A stretch of 64,000 bases of DNA from Dendrocalamus latiflorus (lineage: Eukaryota > Streptophyta > Magnoliopsida > Poales > Poaceae), in NCBI GenBank assembly GCA_017311315.1, contig CM029671.1, forward strand, positions 17,234,565 to 17,298,564, given 5' to 3'. The notes beneath the pieces are model-generated. The model was not told the DNA's origin. It searched no databases and was given only the letters and a program-made list of their open reading frames with translations. Both the position numbers and the translations under genes were made by a program. This document shows, in pieces, positions 1 to 10,700 of the stretch (position 1 is its first letter; each line of letters starts with the position of its first letter).

Positions 1-428
1 CTCGACGCCGCTCCTCGCCGGCGGCCCCGCGAACGCGCCCACGTCCCTGCCCCCGTGTCTGTCGGCATTGGCGATGCTGTGCCAGAGCTGCGAGTACAGG
101 TCCCTGTCCAGCGCGTCGCCGTCCGGAAACCACACGGCCGTCTCCTCCCCGGTGACGCCGCTCGTGTGCGGGTTGCCGCCGCTCTGGCCGCGGTCGAAGG
201 ATCGCTGGTGCCCCTGCGCCTGCAGCACGACGCCCCCGTTCTGCCACAGTAGCTCCACGAGCTCGTTGTCCGGGCTGCGCCATGCGAATGGAACAAGCTC
301 GCTTACATGGATCAAGGACCAGAACAAAACACAATAACACAAGAAATCAACTGATCAGAGGAAGCTGTGATGAATTTTTACGCGAGGGGCCTCTTCTGAT
401 TCGGCGCCGATCTTGCGCTCTCGTCCAT
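1..428 (-). CDS. Phytochrome-interacting factor-like bHLH, N-terminal part (cut by window edge)
   Basis: PIF/PIL bHLH factors bind active phytochrome B through an N-terminal APB motif and G/E-box DNA through a C-terminal bHLH in the nucleus. Here the APB motif reads DNELVELLWQNGGVVLQ, very close to grass PIL proteins. I place coding exon 1 at 428-382 (start MDESARSAPNQK), a donor GTAAAA, an 80-bp intron (302-381) and exon 2 from 301 leftward past the window edge; phase is kept (GC|C). About 115 residues are visible and the bHLH lies outside. The region above the start has a CT-rich strand typical of a 5' UTR. Assignment to the PIF family is strong. The specific paralogue is not decided; rice PIL16-like would fit the gene order. 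Confidence 0.85.
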
Positions 429-1313
429 GGCAGCCACACGGTTCTTGGCCAGTCCTGTAATCGAAGATACCTGCTAATGTTCATACAGGATTCAGAAAGG
501 AGAGCAGAGAACAAGTGATCATGGCATCGACTAATGAACAGAGAGCTGAGCTGACCACCTCTCCTTGTAGAGCTCTGCTCTGCACTTGCAGCTCAAACCA
601 ACGTCACAAACTAGGTTCTCTGTTTCCGTTTCAGAGAACAAGAACCTGTGGGCTACTAGTATTACTCTGGTTGGATTTTCTCTGGAAATGAGAGGGAGAG
701 AGAGAGTTGTCTGGCGTGCATTTGTATGGAGGGGAGGATCAGTTGACATCGTTGTCGGATATCTTTGGCCCGGGATGTATCAATGTCAGCCCTCGGAATT
801 GGCAGCTCGGAGAAAAAAAAAGAGAGAAGATTACCACCAGCACAGGGACACCGCCAATTGCTGGTTGCTGTAATACAGTAGAATACAGGAGTTTTCTTTT
901 TATGATGTTTCAGAGAAACTTTACAAACAGCAGTTGTCAAGTCTTTAACAACTTGGCACTTGTACTTCGAGTTCAGTGCGCATCCAATTAGACATGGAAT
1001 CAGATATTTGGACTACCGCTACTGTAGCACACGCTCAATTTTTACTAGTGCATACGATTAGGCTACGTGTGTTCTTCAAATCGAAACAGTGTAAGATTAA
1101 AGTTTGTTTGAAACGTACGAATTTTGTATGAATTTCATATAAATCAGTTTAATTTCTACGTAAATAGGGAAAACATTTTGCCACCGACCTGAAAGTGCAC
1201 ACAAACTTGACAAACATGAGTATCGCCATGTGCTCACCAAATCCACACTCCCTTATGCAGTTGGGCCAACCGCTTGCATTCATCAGCGTCAAGAGTCAAA
1301 ACTCCTGCAGGCT
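429..1313. other. Upstream region of the PIF-like gene
   Basis: No supported gene. On the minus strand this holds the probable 5' UTR and promoter of the PIF-like gene, including a GA/CT-rich run near 690-710. Short open frames here show no family resemblance. From about 1000 the sequence becomes AT-rich. Confidence 0.5.
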
Positions 1314-1603
1314 TAGGCCAGTTCAATCTGGCTTTTTTTTTTAGCGATTTCTAACTTTTTTTAGCAATTTCTGACTTCCGCCTGTTAGTTTTTTGCTAAA
1401 ATTATACTAAAACGGTGGTTAGATTTTTCTGAGTCATTCAATTAAAAAGACTAAAAAAACACCGTTATATCTTCAAGGTCAATGCAAAAGAAAATTGAGA
1501 AAAAACAAAAAAGCGAAAAAACAAAAAAACCGAAATTAAAAAGCCGACATGTTCATTCTGACTTCTAAAAGCCAAAAGCCAAAGCCGGAATGAATGGGGC
1601 CTA
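1314..1603. mobile_element. MITE with imperfect terminal inverted repeats
   Basis: The left end TAGGCC..TTCAATCTGGCTTT is mirrored by the right end, whose complement reads TAGGCCCCATTCATTCCGGC. The interior is AT-rich and non-coding with poly(A)/poly(T) stretches. A clear target duplication was not found, so the superfamily is open (PIF/Harbinger-like or hAT-like). Confidence 0.5.
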
Positions 1604-2368
1604 AAGTTGAAGGAGAGCTAGTACTAGCACTGTTTAAGCTGGGGTGGTGGGTTCCTTTCGGCTACGGCAGATGACTTTTGGCCCTAGCGTGAGCGATTGT
1701 GTGAACAAACCAAATGCTAATAAGCCGATAAGCCATTTCGAAAAGACTATTCCAATAAGCCACTTAAAAAAAGGCGAAGAAACTGTATTGTTTATTTGTT
1801 CAGGGCAATCATAAGTTATAAGGCATAAGCAGAAAAGAATTGGGAGGCACCAACGCGAGAGGGGTGCTAGATTTATAAAAAAATGTTTTGGACTAAATTT
1901 AAAAAAAAAGGTGGCTAAAGTGATATTTATGGTGGCTTTTTTGGGCTGTGGCTTATGACTTTTGGCTTTTGAATTTTTGGGCTGTGGCTTATGACTTTTG
2001 AATTTTAAATTCTAGTTATTCGTGAGAAAGATTACGAAGAGAGAGACAGCCGCATGTGATTTTAGCTGGCACAACTGAAGTCGGTACAGTATCTACTACA
2101 ATCAACTTATAGATCTTACCTTAAAAATGAACCATTTAAAAACAATTTACGGTGGATTATCCTTGTGCCATGGATTCCGAGATCAAAACCAAAGAGAAAC
2201 TAAGGCCCTCGAATTTCATGTAGTATAATTCTCAGAATTTCATCGAGAATTTAAACCGATTCAATGCTTGTCAAAGGTCCAAAAATCCCGAGGACGTGGA
2301 GTACGTGCTCTTTTCTCTTCTGATCGATGATGGCCTAAGCAGAGCTGGTACTCGTGCTGTCATATAAG
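1604..2368. other. Intergenic; remnant of a dispersed MITE family with a short direct repeat
   Basis: No gene. A direct repeat containing GGGCTGTGGCTTATGACTTT occurs at about 1937 and 1978. The following core (GAAGTCGGTACAGTAT, then CTACAATCAA, about 2070-2105) recurs in diverged form at about 11745 and 25670. This marks a dispersed MITE family whose ends are unclear here. Confidence 0.4.
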
Positions 2369-3173
2369 TAGGGGTGCAATCGATTCGAATAGTTCCTGAT
2401 CGACCACCCGACTGAGTCAGTTCGAATGGTATTTCGGGAAAATAGTCGGTAACCGGATGGTTTTACCGGATATGGTATTGAAATCGGATAGTGATTGTCG
2501 GAATCGGAATCTGGAGAGTAGTTTCCGTCGAATAAGATAATATCCGGATATATAATCAGTAATATCCTGTGCTAGTTATTCAGTAATATCCGAATTGGCA
2601 AACAATTTAAATTTTTATTTTGGGTTTTGATTTTTAGAAAATCCCAGAAATTAAAATAAAAGCTAGAAAATAGTAGGAAACTCCAAATAAATCCTAGAAA
2701 ATTCCCATAAATTCAGAAAAAGTAAGGAACCTAAATACTATACGTACTAGGTATGTATGTAGTAGTATTCTTCGAGTTAAACCCAGATTTGGCACTGTTT
2801 CATACCGTATGTGGATAGTATTTGCAAAAAGTCACTTTTACACGGCACTCGGACACATCGAGTACTCAGCGTACGACTATACGCATGAACAATAGTTCGT
2901 GCATGTGTAACGCGCGCGTAGCCAACCAATGGCAAGTTATGCCCTAAAAAGGAAAGAAAAGATTTGTTCTGAGTGAATTATATTTGCAATGGGAAGATTA
3001 TTACACTGTATCTCTATTTATGAAAATATTTCTCGATAAATCATTCTGATATGGAAAGCAAAGGTTTACAAAGAAAGAATCGGCAATCAGATCAGGAATT
3101 TGATCCCAGAAATCAGGGGATGATTAGCGTCGTGTGGGAGTTGCGTATGTTGCTTGTGGCCCTTGCTCGTGCC

Positions 3174-3180
3174 TATAAAA
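3174..3180 (+). promoter_or_regulatory. TATA-box-like TATAAAA
   Basis: TATAAAA is followed by a GA-rich leader with ACAC runs (3190-3260), resembling an LTR-type or gene promoter. No convincing coding region follows, only the 33-bp minisatellite, so it may be a solo promoter from a degraded retroelement. Confidence 0.35.
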
Positions 3181-3599
3181 GGGGAGACCTCACAGACGGG
3201 AAGGGAGGACAGACGGGGACGGAGAGGAACACGCACACCGACACACACCGATGGTCAGGACTCTGACGGACTTAGGGAGAAGGAGGCCGGGCAGAGACGA
3301 AGAAGGAGACACCCCATCAGCATACATATACACAGAAGGCATACGCAGAAAAGATACACGCAAGGAAAGGAGGAGAAGGTGGAGGAACCTAAGTAAGCAA
3401 TCTGCACAAGCCGAGGGCATGGCATGCTATGCTCTAGAATGTAAAGAACCTCCCCATTTCTCTTTCTCTGCTATTCAGCCATCTTGTATGTCAAAGGACG
3501 GTGGCGAGTTGAGAAGATTGCTAAACATCACGGTTGCGACTGGTAATACCGTCATTTAAGTACCTTGGAGCACGCTATACATGAGCATCGTTAATCGCT

Positions 3600-4260
3600 T
3601 GTCAAAGATGGATGCCTCCGACTGCTTGTCAAAGTTGGACACCTTCGATCATTGCTCAAACTCGGACACATCCGACTGCTCGTCGAAGTTGGATGCCTCT
3701 GACCGCTTTGTCAAAGACGGGTACCTCTAATTGCTTGCCATACTTGGATGCCCCCAACCACTCATCAAATATGGACGCCTCCGATCGCATGTCAAAGTTG
3801 GACGCCTTCAACCACTGCTCAAACTCGAATGCCTCCAACCACTGCTCAAACTCGGATGCATCCGACCGCTGCTCAAACTTGGATGCCTCCAACCGCTCAT
3901 CAAAGATAGACACCTTCGACCGCTTGTCGAAGTTGGACGTCTCTGACTACTGCTCAAACTTGGATGCCTCTAACCTCTCATCAAAGACGGATGCCTCTAA
4001 CTACTTGTCGAAGTTGGACGCCTCTGTTCACTGCTCAAATTCAAATGCCTTCAACCACTGGTCAAGCTCGAACGCCTCTGACCACTTGTCGAAGATGGAC
4101 GCCTCTGTCCACTTGTCAAAGTTAGATGCCTCTAACCACTACTCAAACTCGGATGCCTCTGATCGCTTGTTGAACTCAGACACCTCCGACTGCTTTTCAA
4201 AGACGGACGCCTCCGACCACTTGTCATACCCAGACGTCCCTCAAACTCGGATGCCTCTGA
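3600..4260. repeat. 33-bp-period minisatellite (open over about 220 codons)
   Basis: About twenty diverged copies of a roughly 33-bp unit contain GATGCCTCYGACC and TTGTCRAAGTTGGAC or TGCTCAAACTCGGAT. Because the period is a multiple of three, one plus frame stays open (3612-4277) and reads as an 11-residue repeat of the form SKLDASDxxSN. Low-complexity content and lack of any domain argue against a conserved protein. Confidence 0.75.
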
Positions 4261-4499
4261 TGCTCAGTCTATTATGACCGCTTGCTGTACTCGGGTGCCG
4301 TCGACCATCCTCAATACTTAGTCGCTTACGACCGCTCACCGTACTTGAGCGTCGTCCATCGCTTTTGATACATGGTCGACTTCGAGTGCCCATTGTACTC
4401 TTACGCCTTTGACCCGAAAGTACTCATACACCTGCCAACCACCCCGTGGTACTTGGACGAGGCGTGCTACATTAAACAGTCCTGATACAATGATCGACC

Positions 4500-4840
4500 G
4501 ATGGTTGATGGCTTCCAACTACCACTTACAACTGGTTGTCGATGGCTTCCGACTATCAGGTACGACCGATGGATGATGGCTTCCAACTACTAGTTACGAT
4601 TGATAGTCGATGACTTCCAACCACTGGTTACGATTGATGGTCAATGGATTTTGACCATGGACAACTTTTGATGGCTTTCGACCACAGAAACTTCCGATGG
4701 CTTTTGACCACGATGGGTTTTGACCATAGACCACTTCTGATAGCTTTTGACCATGATGCGTTTCGACCATAGACAACTTCCCGTGGCTTTCAACCATGAT
4801 GGCTTGTGACCACGGACAACTTTCGATGGATTTTGACCTT
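4500..4840. repeat. Degenerate tandem array (GATGGCTTTTGACCA motif)
   Basis: Repeated GATGGCTTYYRACCA and TTTTGACCATRGACAAC units occur in a loose period of about 45 bp. The complementary motif TGGTCRAAARCC also dominates the foldback arrays at 53500-53720 and 54900-55250. Confidence 0.6.
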
Positions 4841-5183
4841 AATGACATTTTATCCTCGTACAATCATGCTTAATCATTCTAATTCATTTATTTCACTTAA
4901 TGAAACACGAAATCACGTTCAATTAAAAAATTGTCAAACTAATTAGTCGTATTATAACAAAATATGCATATTGCTTCATAGAATACAAATACAGATAATC
5001 TAGATAAAATAATATTTCAGATGGTGAAAGTCCATACCATATTCGTATCTATATTTTTATACGAATTTGAATACGAGTAGGATATATATTGTTAATGGGA
5101 TAATAAAATCTATACCATATTCGCATCATATCGAATACGTAACAGAATAATACGGATAATTCGTATCCACTTTTCACCCCTAC

Positions 5184-7786
5184 TCACGAGGGACATGCCT
5201 TCCCCGCCCTCCTCGGATTAAAGCAGAGCCTTTGGCCGTGGGTGCCGGTGCCACCATGCGCAGAAGTAGAGGCTGGGGAACGGCGCCGGTCCCAAGGCAA
5301 TATTCTTTTGAGTTGCAGCTGATGACTTTTAACTGTGGCTGATGGTTTTTTTGTGCTTTTTGAGATAGCAGTGGATGGTGGAGACACCAACATAGACGGC
5401 ACATATAGTTTTAGACTTAGAAAACTATTCGAAGAATTTGATTAAAAACTGTCTGATTTATTTCAACCCTTGAATAAAACTGAAAGTAAAAAAAGACTAG
5501 CCATTCAGTCAGCTCATCTTCTTTGAACAGGGAGGGATCAGACCGTGAGAACCTTTGGGCCACAATGGATCGGCATCCACGAGGAACGGGCCGACCCTTG
5601 ACCCACTATTTGCCACGCGGGCCACATGGTCCTGGGCACGGGTTGGACCGCTCTGGACCACTTGCACCCTACTATTGAGTTCGGATCAAGTCTGACTTCA
5701 ACTAGGAAGATTTTGACACCCAGTGACTTCAGTTCTTACAATTTGATGCGCCTTACACTGACTGAATCTTTTGTCTGGTTCATTCTCTACATCTTCTCTT
5801 TTACTACATGGTACACTCTCCTGTCAGCCTATGTCATGCATTACAAGGTGACACGAAGAGCTGTAGGACTAGCATAAAGAAACGAAGTATCCACTAATCA
5901 TTCACTCTAATAGCTACTAAACTATAAAGATCAGGATAGAAAATTAAAGCCAAAGCAAGAGCCGAAGAACCAAAACCTTGACGATCTAATCAGCTACCAA
6001 GCGGCGGTTTGACCGGCGCCTAGGTAGTTTGACCATTGGCTACAAGCCAGTCTGACTGGCCCCCTAGAGGTCTGATCTCTAGGTACACTACGGTTTGATC
6101 ACCCCTATTCCAAAACAAAAAATCAGTCGGAATCCAAATAACTTTTGGTGCAACTCCAAAAAATATAACTAAATAAGATGAGATTTTGCACACACCTTAC
6201 TTGAGGTCTCAAGAACCTATTATATCCAAAGATCGCATGAATTCCTTATCAAAGTTCAAACACTTCTCAACAAATAAGTAGGATTACACCAAGATCAAGC
6301 AAAATCCAAAAATACGGAATACGACTTGCTCATAGATGGAGAATGGCCAAGATGGTTGTAGATATATTTTCATATATCACAGAAAATAAGAACTCTCAAA
6401 TATTTGAGGCAAAAACCCTTGGATCAAGAAATATCACGTTGAGGTTAAATCCAAGCAAAATCGGGCAACTTCAAGAAGTTACAAGACCTGGTACCTAGAT
6501 AGATAAGAATTGATCTCTATGAGTTATCTCTATTACTTACACGTGCTTGGCACATATCAAGATCAAGAAGGGGAGAGAAGAGATTAAAATCAATAAGAAC
6601 AAATGTGAATCAACCAAATCAAGGAGACTCTATTGATGAAGAACAAAATTGATCTATTACTACTTGAGGATGAAGATTTTACAGTAATTCCACCTGGAGG
6701 ACAAACGAGTGTATCACGACACTCACACTTCTCAAACCCTAACATCAGAATACTTGGTTAGAATGATGGATTGTTAGATGGATAAATTCAGGTCCCAATC
6801 TCAACTCATTAAATAGATAATGCAACTAGTCTTTATCTAACTTTAATGGATATTATCTACTAGTACATATAAGAGAATTTCGTCCCACACAACACGGTTT
6901 TTACTCACACACTTAACTCATGCACGTTTTTCAAAACACATGAGTCTGAATCCGCTAAGTTATTATCCTTTGATCCAACTCTTTGACCTAAATCGCTTTC
7001 CCAAGTACCACTCAAACGCAACGGTTGTGATCCAAATTAGTTTTCAATAATTTGCCATCTTATCAAAATACCCTTTTGGATCTGGTCTTCATCTTCCTTG
7101 CAAGTAATCACCACGCTTGCTATGTATAGGTGCACCACTGACTTGCTATGCATTGATAAGTCTCTCCTGTTCTGGTTCCATTAGACTATGCCTCACTTAG
7201 ACTGACCAAGTCACATAGTGCAACATGCCACTCGAACTTCCCTTCCACATTTCTCGTTTTCCTTGTGCCATATTTGAGCTCAGCTATCTCATCTGGTATT
7301 TTTTATCATTCTAAGTCTTATCTCCTCCATAAGCATAGCTTTGATTCTCTTTATTGATCATGGTTGACTCCAAAGTTTCCCTGTATATCCAAGATAAAGA
7401 AATTATTTTCAGGTACAAATTCTTCACAACTTGACCCACATTAGTCACGCAACATATGAGCACTGACTTAGGTCAAATCTAATCAAACTAAGACCAAAAT
7501 TCCCAAATTATCACGTTTCAGCCGAGACCAATACCAAGGCCAATCAGACCGCCAGCTCTAGTCGTTCTAACCGCTGATGGCTGTCGGTCAGACCGCTAGT
7601 GTTGACCAGTCTGATCGCTTCCTCTGGTTAGTAAAGCCGCTAGGTCCGAAGAAATTTCTAAAAGAATTACAATTTTTGTAAAATCTAAATCCCAACTCCT
7701 TTAATTTAGCAACAGTTGATCATAACAAAAGCATGAAACATCTCACGTGATCCTTAAGTACAAGAACTGATCGCATTATTTACAGA
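5184..7786. other. Intergenic, probably degraded retroelement sequence
   Basis: No supported gene. At 6000-6110 and 7500-7650 there are repeated GGTTTGACC, CAGTCTGACTGG and CAGACCGC-type words typical of grass LTR retroelement debris. The stretch between is AT-rich with all frames interrupted. The 3' UTR of the aldo-keto reductase begins just below 7787. Confidence 0.35.
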
Positions 7787-10700
7787 TTACGACTCCTCGA
7801 TCGGCATCTTGATGCCCTTAATCTCGCGCGCCAGTGACCGCAGTTCTTCGACCTCGTCACCCGTCAGGCTCCACCCGAGTGCGCCGGCGAACTCCATGGC
7901 CTGGTTGGCGTTCTTGGCTCCGGGGATCGGCACGACGTTGCCTTGGCAGGTCAGCCAGTTCAGAGCCACCTGAAAGAACAAAAGAGGTGAACAACTTGCT
8001 TACCAATCTCATGTCTTTCTTTCAAGTGTTACATGCAAGTCACTCCTATTTCTGGTTGTGCATTTCTTGCTAACAATGGTGAGATTCAATGGGGCTAAAT
8101 GACTTGTATGACTTATCATATTAGTAGATGGAACACCTGAGTTGGGTTCTTGCCATAGCTTCCTCCAATCTCTTTAATCCTGTTCATGAGTGGTTGGAGC
8201 TGTATATATGACATGAAAACAATCTTCAGTGAGCAAAGTTGCAGCATTGTTGCAGAGATTGAATGGAGCATCCAAAGCTGCATGTAACTAATAGATTAAG
8301 GCCTTATGGGTTCACAACTATGACCTTGGTGAGGAACTCGGGAGTGTATGTATTTGCTCGAGGACCGGTGGGGGGATTTTCTGGAGTATATTTTCCTGTC
8401 AGAACACCTGAACAAAAGCAACATATTAACATAGGATTATTCTTTCGAGGGGCACATTAACATAGGAATTAAGATAGGAAAACCAAGTACTACATTTTTG
8501 AACGGAAACCAAGTACTACATTGGACCTACTGAAACTGCTCAATATGATCGGAAGAATGGGGATAAATAAAATTAAGAAACTGTGTTCTACCTTGGGCTA
8601 TAGGGGAATACGCAATCAAAGTGATACCAAGCTCGTCACAAGCTGCCTTCACACCATTTTCCTCAGGGGTCCTGTATATCAGGCTGTAATTCACTTGGTT
8701 TGAAGCAAGTGGAACTCCCCTCTTCTTCAAGCGCGCATAAGCATCTCGAAGGCGTTTCTCTGATATGAAATCATAAAAGATATTGTTATCCCAATGAGCT
8801 TTACTGAAAAGAAGCAACTGATGGGACATAAGAGATCATTTGCAAGCTGAAGCTAGGTTGCAACCATTGTAGTTTGAGACTCCGACAGCCTTTACAAGCC
8901 CTTGCTCATAAGCATCTCCAAGGCCATCAAGATACCCTGAATCATGTAAGAACAATGAAGCTGCTGCACACTAGAAGAAGGTCTATCTAATCGAAGTCTG
9001 AAGAACAATGGATACCTTCGTTCCCCCATAACCCTGGCCTGAAAAAGAGATGATGAAAACAGCTGAGCACAACGAAAAAAAAAATTTAAAGGCAGATGCA
9101 TCACGGAAAAAGCAGATGAGCAGACCAGTGAAGTTGGTAGAGCTCGACCGAGGAGAGGCCAAGACGGTCTAGTGACTTCTTCAGTGCGGAAAGAACACTT
9201 CCTCGGCCAAACCTCCATGGAAGAGCAGCAAACTTTGTTGCGACGGCCACCTCGACCTGTTCTTTCTGCTGCCTTTCCTTGACGAAACTGATGGGAAGAG
9301 AGGCATCAGTAATGATTTCTGAACAAAATTACTGTATATTTTGGATTGATGAACAATAGAACAGCACATACCTTCCCAGTAAACTTTCAGAATTTACTGC
9401 TCCCATTAGCTGCAGAACAGAAAAAAAAGTTAAATGGTGCCTTCAGAATTCAGATGAACTAGCGAATGAGCTAGGAGAGGAAGCATGAGCTAGCTGGCTC
9501 CGGTGGACGCAAGGAGGGCGACGGCGGGGCCTTTTCTTCCCGTGCTCGGTTCGGTGGGCGGGTCGCGCTTCGGGCGGGCGGCTTGTTTCGGGCGAGCGGC
9601 GGCCGTGGCGATCTTGGGAGGCGGTGCGGGAGCGTCGGCCGGCGGAGGCAACGCCGTGCGGCTGTGGGCCGGCGGAGGCGTCCGGTGCCGTGCTGCTGCC
9701 GGTGGCGGCCAGCGGTGGCGGGTGCCCTGCGGGGCGCGGCGGAGGCAGCGCCGTGCGGATGTGCGCCGGATCCGCCCGTCCCCGCCAGATCCGGCCGCCT
9801 CCGCGCCGGGTCGCCACCTCCCCCGCCTGGATCCGTGCCGGTCTCGCCCCAGATCTGGCCGCGCCGTCCCGCCAGCGACATTGTGCCTACTGCGCTGCTG
9901 CAGGTGTACTCCGAGTGCAGGGCGCCGCGGGACGCCTACCAGGTGTTCGACGAAATGGCGACACGGGTTGTGGTGGCGTGGAACTGCGTGATGCTCTGCA
10001 GCGTGCGGTACGGCTACCTTGAGCGCGCGCTCCAGCAGTTTTGCCGGATGGTGAGGGGCGGACTGGCACCCACCGAAAGCACACTCTCATCTGTGCTGAG
10101 TGGGTGTGGACGCACTGGGAATCACCTCTGGGGCGTGCTCTCCATGGATGGGTAGTTAAGTTGGAGGAGCTTGATCCTGACATGCCGCTGCAGAATGCGC
10201 TGCTCGACATGTACTCGAGCTGTGGTGATCTGGACACTGCATTGTGTGTGTTCGAGAGGATTGTTACACCCGACTTGGTGTCCCTCGGGTGTTTTGCATC
10301 TGTGTCCTTGGGCGGCTTCAGGCTCGAGGCAGCGGCGATCCTTAGCTTGAGCGCCGGATGCGGCTTCGGGGTTGCAGCGGTGGAATGGCGCTGGCTTCAG
10401 GTGCGAACGTGAAGCCTGACCGGTAACTGTGTTGTGCGGCGGCGTTGGGATCTGGCGGAGGCATCGGGCTTTGGGCGGTATTGATTTCCAGTGGCCGATG
10501 ATTTCAGTTTGGCTGGTGGGTGTTTTGAGGTCAGGGCGAAAGCCTGGACGACGACGTTTGCGGACGCCGCATCCTCCTTGGAGGCGTCCTCTCTGTACCT
10601 CTTCCCCAGCTCCCCCCACCCGGTTGTTGATTGCAGGTGAAAACCTTTCCCATGGTGGACTGGCGGTGTCAGCGCCTTGGGCGTTGTTTCCTTCTTGAAG

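Larger units (their letters stand above)
2369..5183. mobile_element. Possible hAT-like element bounded by TAGGGGTG ends
   Basis: The left end TAGGGGTGCAATCG and the complement of the right end, TAGGGGTGAAAAG, are inverted, and both are followed by degenerate CGGATA/ATCCG-type sequence. The interior carries a TATA-box-like site and two minisatellites but no transposase. The 8-bp flanks (CATATAAG and CTCACGAG) do not match, so these may be the ends of two different elements. Low confidence as a single unit. Confidence 0.3.

Noticed and set aside
9443..10022. Overlapping open frames on both strands (124-190 codons)
   Set aside because: These come from the GC-rich 5' part of the retro-insertion. 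Only the PPR-like stretch from about 9890 resembles a protein family.
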